DNA of 25,427 bases, from the NCBI GenBank assembly GCA_050486105.1, contig JBJHCR010000055.1:1-25427 (forward strand), read 5' to 3'. The notes beneath the pieces were generated by a model. It ran no database searches and was not told the DNA's origin. It worked only from the letters and a program-made list of their open reading frames with translations. The stretch comes from JAEXNA01 sp050486105 (lineage in GTDB: Bacteria; Vulcanimicrobiota; Xenobia; Xenobiales; JADMJV01). Made by a program: the position numbers and the translations under genes. Of the stretch, positions 1 to 8,954 are shown piece after piece (within the stretch, counting starts at the first letter, position 1; each line of letters starts with the position of its first letter).

Positions 1-2721
1 CTGCAACTCATCTCGGTTGAAGGAAGCGAGATCATCAGATTCAGTGGGGTCGACAGCGTGCGCTTGGCGTACCAGCCAGCTAAGCTGTGCCGGGCTCCGA
101 GTTGCCAGAGTGTTCAGCAGATCATTGTAGCTCAAGCCATCGGTCCGCTCAGCGACGGCCTCCAAGAGGACTCCGATTTGGCGACCTTCTGAGTCCGCAT
201 TAACCAAGGCATCCACAGCCGCTTCGAGTTCGGAGCCTGACAGATTTGAATCGGCCAGGGCTGCCCTAACGAAAGCTCGGCCGTCCTCGTCCTCTAGGAT
301 ATTTGAGGCCTCGACCCTACGATACTGACCCAAGGTGAGGTCGGCCACCAGTGAGCCTGCTGCCAAGGCCGCACCGATGGGAGCGGTGGGAGGAAAGAGG
401 GCTAAGGCTCCCCCGGCAACCCCGACGGATGCGATAAGGGCCCGGCTGGTGTCTCCCTCAGCGAAGGCCTTGGCTGCGTCGTAGCCACCCAACAGGATAT
501 TCACTCCCCCGGCAAATCGACCCGCTGCCGCCAAGCCGGATGGAAGGCTTGTTCCCACTCGACTGGCCAGAATGGCATAGGTCTCGCGGGTGACCCCGGT
601 ACCGCTAATGCCTAGGTCAACAAATCCTCTCAAGGTAGGGTCATTCTGAAAATCGAGACCAGCCTTTACCAAGCTGGCTACACCGATAGCACCACTTGCA
701 AGCTTCAGCTTTCCGACAGCATCCGGTGCCATCTCCGAAAGGTCATCCAAGGTTGAAGTCAGAGTCTCTTGGGCCTCTTGGACAGCGGCTGTATTTCCGG
801 TAGTCTGAAAGTTCGCTACCGCCGAAAGGGAGCGTACGATGGCCCTGGCTTCCGTGGTAGGGATCCCGGTGAGGAGGCCGGCTGTTTCATACCCTTCGAT
901 AAGTTGCGTGGCAAGCTCGGTCTCCCCGTTGGCGAGGTACTCGGCAGCTCCACTGGTGGTGGCGTTAAAGAGAGCATCTTCCAGGGCATTATTGAGAGGT
1001 TCGGCACTCGACGAATTGCTGTAAAGTTGTTCCCGATTCCTCAACCAACTCGCCTCACCGCTGGTGGTGGACATGACCAGGTCGTTAAGGGCTTCCCTGG
1101 TTTCAGGCAGGTCGGCACTGCGGACGATTCCCTCCAAACGCGCATCTATGCGGTCGCGCTCTGAACTTCTTAGAGCGGGAACGACGTTGCTGTCAATATT
1201 CGAGGGCACATCGTTCTCTGTGGGGGCTTCCGCTGCAAGATTGCGCAGGTCAACAAGGAACTCCAAATCCTGGACATGCTGAGCCGAGACCTCATCGAGC
1301 TGGGCGTATTCGGAGTTATTAGCCCGGAAATCCGCGGAGACTTGCTCGAGTTCTTCCGGGGTCATAGCTCCACCCCAATTCTGGCTGAGCACAGCGAGCC
1401 GATCCTCGGATTCTCGGACCTGCTCAAGGACGTTATCGACCCCGGCAAAGCGCTCTTCGAAGCCCCCGGTGACTCCGGTGTACAGCGCCGCCAAGTCCCG
1501 GTTATCGGAAGCGGAAACGTTGTTGAACTGCTGGCGCATGCGAATCATGTCCAGACCAAGGGAGGGGTCCCCTCCGTTGCCGATCTGCTGCTCGAAAGCT
1601 TCTCCCAGAACCAGTCGGTAGAAATCCGCTGCTCTTAGATCGTCGCTTCGTCCAGAGTGATCGTCTTCGGCTCGATAGGGTGGAGAATTCGGCATTAGTT
1701 GAAGGGCGAGCTGCCTGGTCAGGGCGGGGTCATCGGCCTTGCCTGCAAGATCAGCTAGACCGGCGATGAAGTCAGCCTTGTCACCGAGATCGTTGCCGTC
1801 ATCGCTAAGCCGATCGACGTATTCAGACAGAGCACCAGAATTCAGGCGATCGAGTGCGGCTCGAGCTACGGTGGGTGACCCGAGGTCGGCTAGAGAGTGA
1901 ATCTCGTCGACAGCTTCTTCCAGCGAATTGAGGTCGCCATTTTCGGCGCGCTCTTCTAGTGAGCGCAGCGTCTCCCCGGCACTCACCGCTTGGGAAAAGG
2001 CGCGGCCTCGGAAGTCGTCATCTCCGAGTTGGCGGGCGAGGCGCTGGGCTAAGCGGGTATCTCCGTCGAAGGACGCTTGAGTGACGCTGGCGAGAAGGTC
2101 AGGATTCTCTTTCACCTCTTCGTTGGATTCGATCCAATCGGCGATGGCGCGGGTGTTTGCTGTGTTGCCCGATTCGGCGGCCTCGCTTAGGGTGTCGAAG
2201 AAATCTGCCGCCTCCGAAGACCCTCTTCGGTTCTGATTGAGCTCTTCGCCGACCCGAGCAAACTCTTCGGGATAGGAGCGCAATAGCTCGGCGGCGCGAT
2301 TGGGATCATCCCCCAACTCATTCTCGAGGGCCGAAGTGAAGGACTCGACGTCGACTTCGATCTCACCATCCTCACTGCGAGTCACCGACGATTCCAAGGA
2401 CGGGCTGGTTGTAGGGCTGTTTTCGCTCTCGGAATCAGCCTCTTGGTTGTTGGATGCAGGAGCATCGGTTGAAGCCAAGGAGCGGCTGAGGCCGGTGAGA
2501 ATGCTCTCAGTTCTCTCGGAGCGATCGGTGCCTCGACTCTCAGAAGAACGCTCGGAGCGGTCAACCAGGGACTTCCGACTCTCGGTTTTGGAAGCGGAGT
2601 CGTTTTGGCGACGCCGACTAAAAGCCTGGGCCTCTCGAGCTGGGCTGGCCGCTTTCTTTTTGCCGGCTGAGGTCGATTTCTTGCCTTCCAAGCGGTTCTT
2701 CAGTCGTTCTCCGAGCTTCAT
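1..2721 (-). CDS. Very large protein of unknown function (C-terminus outside window)
   Basis: The reading frame is open from an ATG at 2721 to base 1 (907 codons) with no stop, so the C-terminus lies beyond the window. An AAGGAG box seven bases before the ATG supports the start. I do not recognise the family. The first ~110 residues are rich in Ser, Arg, Glu and Lys with repeated SER/RSE patterns and look disordered. Residues ~120-650 are acidic and Ala/Leu/Glu/Asp-rich, apparently all helical. Residues ~690-800 contain Gly/Ala-rich hydrophobic stretches (for example GVAGGALALFPPTAPIGAAL at ~765-785) that could insert into a membrane. There is no signal peptide. Its upstream region is shared with the divergent methyltransferase gene. 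The architecture (disordered head, helical body, Gly-rich hydrophobic part) recalls secreted effectors or translocators, but no diagnostic motif shows this. Confidence 0.85.
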   Translation of the reverse strand, partial: MKLGERLKNRLEGKKSTSAGKKKAASPAREAQAFSRRRQNDSASKTESRKSLVDRSERSSESRGTDRSERTESILTGLSRSLASTDAPASNNQEADSESENSPTTSPSLESSVTRSEDGEIEVDVESFTSALENELGDDPNRAAELLRSYPEEFARVGEELNQNRRGSSEAADFFDTLSEAAESGNTANTRAIADWIESNEEVKENPDLLASVTQASFDGDTRLAQRLARQLGDDDFRGRAFSQAVSAGETLRSLEERAENGDLNSLEEAVDEIHSLADLGSPTVARAALDRLNSGALSEYVDRLSDDGNDLGDKADFIAGLADLAGKADDPALTRQLALQLMPNSPPYRAEDDHSGRSDDLRAADFYRLVLGEAFEQQIGNGGDPSLGLDMIRMRQQFNNVSASDNRDLAALYTGVTGGFEERFAGVDNVLEQVRESEDRLAVLSQNWGGAMTPEELEQVSADFRANNSEYAQLDEVSAQHVQDLEFLVDLRNLAAEAPTENDVPSNIDSNVVPALRSSERDRIDARLEGIVRSADLPETREALNDLVMSTTSGEASWLRNREQLYSNSSSAEPLNNALEDALFNATTSGAAEYLANGETELATQLIEGYETAGLLTGIPTTEARAIVRSLSAVANFQTTGNTAAVQEAQETLTSTLDDLSEMAPDAVGKLKLASGAIGVASLVKAGLDFQNDPTLRGFVDLGISGTGVTRETYAILASRVGTSLPSGLAAAGRFAGGVNILLGGYDAAKAFAEGDTSRALIASVGVAGGALALFPPTAPIGAALAAGSLVADLTLGQYRRVEASNILEDEDGRAFVRAALADSNLSGSELEAAVDALVNADSEGRQIGVLLEAVAERTDGLSYNDLLNTLATRSPAQLSWLVRQAHAVDPTESDDLASFNRDELQ

Positions 2722-2986
2722 CTGCGCACTCCTTAGACTTAGAGAATACGGCCTGGGAGTGAGTTTGGGCTGGACCTTTTTCAAATTATGTTAATAAAAA
2801 GTAACATCTTCACAATGATTGACCCTAGCGCAACGTCTGGGAAGTTCGTCCCTTCTGAATGGTGGTCAGGCGCCGGGAACCCGCGCTTTCGTGAGGGACC
2901 CGCCTGCGGGTGACAGGTTGAATGTCCACACGCCCTCTAGCAAGACTCCGACGGCGCAGGAGCTAAAGTGTTCACGAAGGACCCTT

Positions 2987-3640
2987 ATGCCTATGAGCCA
3001 ATCTTTACCTTACCTAACGGACCTCGCCTGGATCTGCACTCTCAGCGCAATGGAAGTGCTGAGGTTCGGAACGTGCCGATGGTGGTGGCAACTTCGTTGG
3101 GCAACGTCGCAGGAGTTTCGCGGTCTCGATATCCGACAGGTGATAGAGCAATACCGACAGGGGGATCCGGGCGAACTTTCCTATGGAGAAACCCCGACCG
3201 TAACGCTGGCCCGAATTTTGGAACTCACTGAGTTGCCCCTGGGTTCCGGATTCGTCGATCTCGGCGCAGGTCGGGGCACTACGGTCTTGGCAGCGCGACT
3301 CATGGGATACCGCTCCGGGGGAGTGGAACTGATCGGGGAGTACCTCGAGCGAGCCCAAAGGGTGGCCGAAAGGCTCAAGCTCGACGTAGACCTCAGACAT
3401 GGGAACCTTTTGGAGCTGGATTGGCCCGAGGGAGACCTTTACCTCATCAACTCCACGGCTTTTCCCGAGGGGTTTCGAGAGAGTCTGGCTGACCGACTCG
3501 AACAGCTCCCGCCGAACACCTTCATCGCTACCTACGACTGGGCCTTGAGCCCCGAACGATTTGAAGAGCAAAGCGCCCTAAGGCTCCCGGTCACTCGAGG
3601 CACTGTCGACTGCCGAATTTTTCGCGTGCTGCCCAGGTAG
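2987..3640 (+). CDS. Class I SAM-dependent methyltransferase
   Basis: The 217-residue product has a class I methyltransferase core. Motif I is DLGAGRG at residues 91-97, followed by a hydrophobic strand and an acidic residue (E114 in GGVEL) where the ribose of S-adenosylmethionine is normally held. Before the core are ~40 hydrophobic, Trp-rich residues (Leu/Ile/Trp run around 10-38) that may anchor or cap the domain. I chose ATG 2987 because a GAAGG box lies seven bases upstream; the frame extends further 5' to 2819, but that stretch reads as non-coding and lacks a ribosome site. A second ATG follows at 2993. The substrate cannot be inferred. The gene is divergent from the giant protein gene and 172 bases upstream of the patatin gene. 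Confidence 0.8.
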   Translation: MPMSQSLPYLTDLAWICTLSAMEVLRFGTCRWWWQLRWATSQEFRGLDIRQVIEQYRQGDPGELSYGETPTVTLARILELTELPLGSGFVDLGAGRGTTVLAARLMGYRSGGVELIGEYLERAQRVAERLKLDVDLRHGNLLELDWPEGDLYLINSTAFPEGFRESLADRLEQLPPNTFIATYDWALSPERFEEQSALRLPVTRGTVDCRIFRVLPR

Positions 3641-3812
3641 GTTGACTTTAGAAAGTGTTTACAACAAATTCACATCTTGGAGTGCATGTACCATTTCCCA
3701 AACATCTCCTAAGGGTAGTCTCCACTTGTAGACTTGACGAGCACGGTTGAGACATAGAAAGCGCCGCCAGCGGCCCAACCGATGACCCAAACTCAAGTCT
3801 CCAGGAGGACTC

Positions 3813-6743
3813 ATGCTCATCAGTCACACCCCGGAACGATATTTCTTCACTCGGAAACCTGTCGAAGCTTCGCCCTCTAAACTCGATGCCCCAGGCGTGC
3901 TGGAACCCACCGAGGATTTTTGCACTGGCTCACGCACGGATCTTGAACCTTGGACACCCCTCCCTCGCGATCCCAAGCCACCCCGATGGCGGAAACTGCC
4001 CTCAACCCTGGCCGGAGGAGCGCTCAAAGTTGCAGGGAAACTGGCCGGGGTTCCGGAGCTCCTAGCTACTCTTGACAAGACAGTAGAAGAGAATCCCAAT
4101 GTGGTTAGCGGAGCCTACAAAGCTGTTACAGAGAAGGCCGTGTTTGGCCGCCGACCCCTGGAAAGTCTGCGCAACAATGACAAAGCCATGGCCCAAATCC
4201 ACAAAAGCTTCGGACCGAAACTTGCTGGTGCTGGCCTAGAACTTCATCAACTTTTGGAATACCAACAAGGGATTCATGAAGCCTTGCGCCCAGGGCAAGT
4301 TGGTAGACCAAACCCTACCGCAACCTTGGCAGCTCCGCTCATGCAAGTTCTTGAGAACCAAAACCCACAGGCCTTGATCCACATTGAAAATGATGAGCAC
4401 GGTTTGGGCGAGTGGCTCGGTCACATCGCCAATGGCCAAAAGAGCCATTTTGATCGCCACGGGGAGTTAGGCGATCCGGAAAACGTATTTCAAAACCTGA
4501 CTCCCCCGAAGGGCTGGACCCAAGAAGAGGTCCTCCCGGTCCTCGGTCACCTATCCGAGCAAATCAAAGCCGGGGAAAAGCCCGTTTTCGTGGATTTCGA
4601 CGGCGATCTCTCCACCGTTTCGACCACCGAAGGGGTGGCCGCACAAATCCTGGGATCTCTAACTGGAGACCACGACTCTGCGGAGCGTGCGTCCTTATTC
4701 AGCGAGCGGAACACCCGCCTTAATGCTCAGCGCTTTTTCTTGGATCCTTGGTTGCAAGAAAACGCCCCTGAAACCTTCGCGTCCCTGGAACGGTCCCGAA
4801 ACCTGATTTCACCACTCTGGCAGAAAGGTCAGTCCCATCGAGCCCTCGGTTACGGTTCTAGCCCGAAGGACGTCCGAGAGGCCCAGCTACTGCTGACTTC
4901 GGTAGCAGAGTCGGACCGCTCCCAATTCATCGACGTGGTCTCTAGCTTGAATCGGGACTCGGTCACTGGACTCCAATCCTACTGGGGAAAGCTCCTTAAG
5001 GAGTTGCCCATCCAGGAGCGCCGCAATCTCCTTCAGCAAACGGTTGAAGCCTGGGCCGGTGAAAACTCCTCTCCAGAGAAAGCCCGACCAGTGCCGACAG
5101 ACTTGCCTCACTTCGATCGCCAGACTCGAACCCATGGAGTCAAGACCTACGACCGGGGCTTAGAAATGACTGAAGTGCTCGAGTCCACCATGGCGGGCTT
5201 GGGACACGATGATCGCGCTTACCTGAACAGTCTGGTGAAGAGTGAATTGCCTGGCCTGGTTGGCGAAAAAGCCAAAAGTGCTATCACTGGGGCGAACCTG
5301 CAAGCCATCACCGACTTCTCTGCCAAGCTCGATGGACTTCTGCGCCGACCTGAAGTGAGCTTCCCTGAAGACTACTCGGGCATCGTGGGAGTCGGAGAGT
5401 TCTCCAGAATCAGGGAGTTCTCGGTTTCAACCGCTGAGGCCAAAGCAAATCCTCTGATCCTCGGCGACCCCAGCAAGCCTGCACCTCAACAAGCCACCAG
5501 CTTGGTCTTTCAGGGGGGAGGCGGAAAGGGCCAACTCTACCCAGGACGCTTGCGAGATCTCTCTGAAGCCCTGTCCCACGAAGGAAAGAGTCTCCGGGTG
5601 ACGGAGGTAGTCGGCACTTCTGCCGGGGCCCTGACCGCGGCCATGCTGGCCGCGGGTTATCAAGGCGAAGAGCTAGAGCAGACTCTCGAATCCCTGAATT
5701 TCGAACGCTTCAACTCAGACTTCTTCGATCTGGAGAGCGCCAACAACGAAGCCCTCGGCGGCATCGGCAGGACCGGGACCTTCAGCATGCGAGCCATGGC
5801 CGACACCTTGAACGAGTTACTCTCAAAGAAACTGGGAATTGAAGACCGCCCAGTGACCTTCAAGGACATGCCGGTGGACCTAAAAGTGGTAGGAGTGGTG
5901 GCCAGCACCGATCTACCTGAGACTCATCCGCTGAGAAGCCAAATCAAGCCTGACGGAGAGTTCGTTTTTTCCCGTGAGACCACTCCGGACTTTGATGTGG
6001 TGGGTGCCCTGTTGGCTTCTGTGGCCGTTCCCTTGTGGTTCAATAATCCCACCATGTTTCTTAGCGAGCCTGGCCCTGAAGGTCCCCAGGAATATCGCAT
6101 GGATTTTATTGATGGAGGGGTGGTCAACAATTTTCCGGTAGCCCACGCCGGCCACCACGACGAGCGTTCAGCCCTCGTCAGTCTCCCGGTCTATCACACT
6201 TGTGAAGAGGCCACCTTGGACACCTTAACATTCGGCAATGAAGATCTGCCCACTCTAGATCACTACAACCGCCTGGCCTATCAAAAGATGCTCACCGGTC
6301 TTGGCACCTTCGTGGATGGCCTCGAAGGTCAGGGCTACGATCGCAGTGTCTTGGCCTTCAGCTTGACTTCCAAGGAGAAGCAGCCGGATCTGGTGATTCA
6401 AGGTCGCAGCCGAGCAGAGTCGCAAATGCTTCGTGATCTCTCTAAGGAAGCTGGACTGCAGCCCTTGAGCCTGCGAAAGGGAGACAAAGCTATCAAAAGC
6501 AATCTCATCCGTCCCGGACTTGTCAATGTACTGGCCAACTGGGCCACGGACTCTCGTCGAGACCGGATGTACCAAAAGGGGGACCGTAGATTCGAAGTGC
6601 CAGGCAACCAGCTCAACAACAGCAATGATGTTTTGCAGGCTACCTGCGCTGCCATGAGGGCCGCAGGACATCGGCTCGCAGAAAATCTCTTCGAAGCCAC
6701 CCCTGTCCCGCTTCTTCCGTTTGGATCAGGATTGCAATTCTAG
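3813..6743 (+). CDS. Patatin-like phospholipase with long N-terminal extension
   Basis: This 976-residue protein carries a complete patatin hydrolase domain in its second half. The oxyanion-hole motif GGGGKG is at residues 568-573, the nucleophile elbow GTSAG (GxSxG) at 601-605 gives catalytic Ser603, and the DGG motif at 767-769 gives Asp767, completing the Ser-Asp dyad. The expected role is acyl-ester hydrolysis of phospholipids or other lipids. The N-terminal ~560 residues match no domain I know: a Pro-rich start, then largely helical sequence. About 150 residues follow the catalytic core. No Sec or Tat signal is seen, so the protein is either cytosolic or exported by a specialised route, as are some bacterial patatins such as ExoU. 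Start: AGGAGG four bases before ATG 3813. The 15 bases up to and including the ATG are identical to those before the glutamate decarboxylase gene. Confidence 0.9.
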   Translation: MLISHTPERYFFTRKPVEASPSKLDAPGVLEPTEDFCTGSRTDLEPWTPLPRDPKPPRWRKLPSTLAGGALKVAGKLAGVPELLATLDKTVEENPNVVSGAYKAVTEKAVFGRRPLESLRNNDKAMAQIHKSFGPKLAGAGLELHQLLEYQQGIHEALRPGQVGRPNPTATLAAPLMQVLENQNPQALIHIENDEHGLGEWLGHIANGQKSHFDRHGELGDPENVFQNLTPPKGWTQEEVLPVLGHLSEQIKAGEKPVFVDFDGDLSTVSTTEGVAAQILGSLTGDHDSAERASLFSERNTRLNAQRFFLDPWLQENAPETFASLERSRNLISPLWQKGQSHRALGYGSSPKDVREAQLLLTSVAESDRSQFIDVVSSLNRDSVTGLQSYWGKLLKELPIQERRNLLQQTVEAWAGENSSPEKARPVPTDLPHFDRQTRTHGVKTYDRGLEMTEVLESTMAGLGHDDRAYLNSLVKSELPGLVGEKAKSAITGANLQAITDFSAKLDGLLRRPEVSFPEDYSGIVGVGEFSRIREFSVSTAEAKANPLILGDPSKPAPQQATSLVFQGGGGKGQLYPGRLRDLSEALSHEGKSLRVTEVVGTSAGALTAAMLAAGYQGEELEQTLESLNFERFNSDFFDLESANNEALGGIGRTGTFSMRAMADTLNELLSKKLGIEDRPVTFKDMPVDLKVVGVVASTDLPETHPLRSQIKPDGEFVFSRETTPDFDVVGALLASVAVPLWFNNPTMFLSEPGPEGPQEYRMDFIDGGVVNNFPVAHAGHHDERSALVSLPVYHTCEEATLDTLTFGNEDLPTLDHYNRLAYQKMLTGLGTFVDGLEGQGYDRSVLAFSLTSKEKQPDLVIQGRSRAESQMLRDLSKEAGLQPLSLRKGDKAIKSNLIRPGLVNVLANWATDSRRDRMYQKGDRRFEVPGNQLNNSNDVLQATCAAMRAAGHRLAENLFEATPVPLLPFGSGLQF

Positions 6744-6870
6744 ACATTGAGAACTCTACCCCAGCCTATTGCCCTCCGAACCACTCTTTTCTGTACTGCT
6801 TAATTCATTCGACGTTTATTTGCCTCCAGGACAAGGAGGGCTTTCCGACAATTTAACCGCAATACTTTTC

Positions 6871-8757
6871 ATGAAGAGAAGAGACTTCGTCAAGTCGGTA
6901 GCAGCGGCCGGCGCCCTAACTTTGGTTGGCTGCGGGGGCACTGATGTCCTGAATCAGGTGTCTGGAAGCCAGACCACTGGCCCAGGCGGTGATCCGCCGG
7001 CCCCGCCCAACATTCTGTTTCTGATCGTGGATGAGATGCGCTATCCGGTGCACTTTCCTGCAGGCATCACCTCCCCCGACGCCTACATTGAGCGCTTCAT
7101 GCCCAACCTCCACCGGCACCTCTGGAAAGACGGAGTCAAGTTCGACAACTATCATATTGCCGCCGCCGCCTGCACCCCGTCCCGCGGGGTCCTGCTCACC
7201 GGCCTCTACACCCAACAAACCTTCGTTCTCACCACCATCAGTGGGACCGGGGTCGGCGGGGACAAGCCTCCGTCGCTCTCCACCGATTTCCCCACCTACG
7301 GCTCACTTCTGAAAGAGGCCGGCTATCAGACTCCGTATATCGGCAAATTTCACGTCAGCGCCGACACTCCTTACACCGAGGACGAGTGCCTGACGGCTCC
7401 GGCCAATTATCTGGCGCCCTGGGGCTTTGACGACTCCACTTGCCCTGACCCCGGAGGAGCCCAGGGACAGGGTGTGAGCGGCGACGGCCAGCTCGGCGAT
7501 AAGGAGATCGCTGACCAAGCGGTGGCCTACCTCTCCCAGAAAACAGCCCAAGACCCGCCATTCTGCGCAACCGTCAGTTTTGTGAATCCCCACGACTATC
7601 AGTACTTCTGGGGTGGCACCGAACCCCAAAGGTACACCGACCTCTTCGCCGACGCCGGAGAGACTCCGATCCTGGCCTACGACACCAACATCGAATCCCT
7701 GGCGGACCCGCCCCCTCAAGGTTTCCCCAACGTCCCCCCCAACTGGGAGAGTTTCGAACAGCTCGAGGCCAACAATCCCAGCAGTCAAGCGATGTTCAAC
7801 GAGGGGAACCACGCCATCTTCGGTGGCATGTCCTTCGACCCTGAGTCCACCGACTTTGAAGTTCAACCCAGCCGCATCCTGGATGGCCGGGTCTTCAAAG
7901 GAGTGGCCCCGTTCAGCTACTGGGAGCGCGGCCAGGACTCGTACGCCCAGATCTTGGGCAAGGTCGACGAGCAGCTCGGTAGAGTCTTGGATTCCTTGCC
8001 CGATGAGGTGCGGCAGAACACGGTGGTCGTCTTCACCTCAGACCACGGAGACTACGTGGGCTCCCACGGGTTTTTGGCCGGCAAAGTGGGAACCGTCTAC
8101 GACGAGGCCCTGCGGGTTCCCCTGGTGGTGCGAGACTACACCGGACGCTTCGCCACCGACAATGGGTCTCTTCGGAACCAACTCACCAGCAGCGTCGACT
8201 TGATGAGTATGCTGGTCACCTTAGGCCACAACGGAAGTCGAGACTGGATCCGGGGTGAACTGGCCCAGCTCTACGGAAACCGACACGATCTGCTCAGCGT
8301 GGTGGCCTCCAGCGAGGCTCCGGGGCGAGAGGTGGCCCTCTTCACCAGCGACGAATATATTAGTCCCGCCCTCAACTACAATCTCTCCCCTACCCACATC
8401 GTGGGAGTGATGACCGGCGGGGTGAAATTGGGGATCTACAACTATTGGGCCATTGGGACCACCCAGCCGGTTCGGGCCGGACACGAATTGGAGTTCTACG
8501 ACCACAGCACCCCAGGTGGTCGGGCCGAGCTCGAGAATCGCCCCAACGATCCCCGGGCTGCTGCTCTCTATGAGCGTTGGAACAACGAACTGCTACCCAA
8601 CGAGGTTCGAAAACCTCTTCCCTCATCGCTGCAAGCGGCTCAGGAAGCCACCCGACAGCAGTATTTGGACTTCAAAGGGATCCGAGACAACATCGACCCC
8701 AATCAGATCCCCCCCGACCTGTCCTTCAACTTCGGGATCGACCGTATCGAACGCTAA
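6871..8757 (+). CDS. Tat-exported sulfatase (arylsulfatase/choline-sulfatase type)
   Basis: Type I sulfatases hydrolyse sulfate esters using a formylglycine made from Cys. Here CTPSRG at residues 101-106 is the canonical C-x-P-S-R modification motif, so C101 is the predicted catalytic residue. D54-E55 in the first strand (LFLIVDE) and SDHGD near 390-394 (D391, H392) supply further metal-binding positions; GKFH after PYI is the usual conserved Lys site. The N-terminus MKRRDFVKS is a twin-arginine signal and ends in LTLVGC, a lipobox, so a Tat-exported lipoprotein anchored outside the inner membrane is likely. The start is set by this signal; an AGGAGG lies 31 bases upstream, too far to be ideal, and the frame is open back to a TTG at 6769. 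About 628 residues. No sulfatase-maturing enzyme is in the window. Confidence 0.88.
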   Translation: MKRRDFVKSVAAAGALTLVGCGGTDVLNQVSGSQTTGPGGDPPAPPNILFLIVDEMRYPVHFPAGITSPDAYIERFMPNLHRHLWKDGVKFDNYHIAAAACTPSRGVLLTGLYTQQTFVLTTISGTGVGGDKPPSLSTDFPTYGSLLKEAGYQTPYIGKFHVSADTPYTEDECLTAPANYLAPWGFDDSTCPDPGGAQGQGVSGDGQLGDKEIADQAVAYLSQKTAQDPPFCATVSFVNPHDYQYFWGGTEPQRYTDLFADAGETPILAYDTNIESLADPPPQGFPNVPPNWESFEQLEANNPSSQAMFNEGNHAIFGGMSFDPESTDFEVQPSRILDGRVFKGVAPFSYWERGQDSYAQILGKVDEQLGRVLDSLPDEVRQNTVVVFTSDHGDYVGSHGFLAGKVGTVYDEALRVPLVVRDYTGRFATDNGSLRNQLTSSVDLMSMLVTLGHNGSRDWIRGELAQLYGNRHDLLSVVASSEAPGREVALFTSDEYISPALNYNLSPTHIVGVMTGGVKLGIYNYWAIGTTQPVRAGHELEFYDHSTPGGRAELENRPNDPRAAALYERWNNELLPNEVRKPLPSSLQAAQEATRQQYLDFKGIRDNIDPNQIPPDLSFNFGIDRIER

Positions 8758-8812
8758 CGTCACCTAAAAGGCCAAAGGTGCGTAGGGGATTTGTAGGAAT
8801 CTCGAAGGTCTA

Positions 8813-8941
8813 CCCAAGAGAGTCCTGATCGTTGGTGCTGGAATTGCCGGTCTCACCCTGGCCGGTTTGCTCAAACAAAAAGGGGCATCGCCAAGAGCCT
8901 CGATGAGCCGATTTGAGCACCTGAAGTGGCCACTTGGCTAG
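8813..8941 (+). pseudogene. N-terminal remnant of an FAD-dependent monooxygenase
   Basis: One plus-strand frame reads PKRVLIVGAGIAGLTLAGLL followed by KQKG, the beta-alpha-beta dinucleotide-binding start (GxGxxG) of UbiH-like FAD monooxygenases. The similarity stops at about 8885, before the acidic residue that normally ends this fold. The frame then reads unrelated codons to a TAG at 8939-8941. There is no ATG in frame; a stop lies upstream at 8783-8785. This is a decayed or truncated gene left between the sulfatase gene and the vapBC module, and it probably makes nothing. Confidence 0.6.
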
Positions 8942-8954
8942 GAGTTCGAGCCGC

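Noticed and set aside
769..1638. Plus-strand ORFs of 120-131 codons opposite the giant protein gene
   Set aside because: They are antisense shadows of a 907-codon open frame that has its own ribosome site and consistent amino-acid composition.
2896..2913. GC-rich palindrome (ACCCGC-CT-GCGGGT) before the methyltransferase gene as a terminator
   Set aside because: It has no T-run on either strand and lies in a divergent intergenic region where no transcript should end.
3642..3760. TTGACT and TTGACG hexamers upstream of the patatin gene as promoters
   Set aside because: Neither has an acceptable -10 hexamer at 16-18 bases; a promoter is likely here but I cannot place it.
7303..7866. A 187-codon minus-strand ORF inside the sulfatase gene
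   Set aside because: The plus-strand sulfatase has all catalytic motifs across this interval; the antisense frame has no recognisable features.
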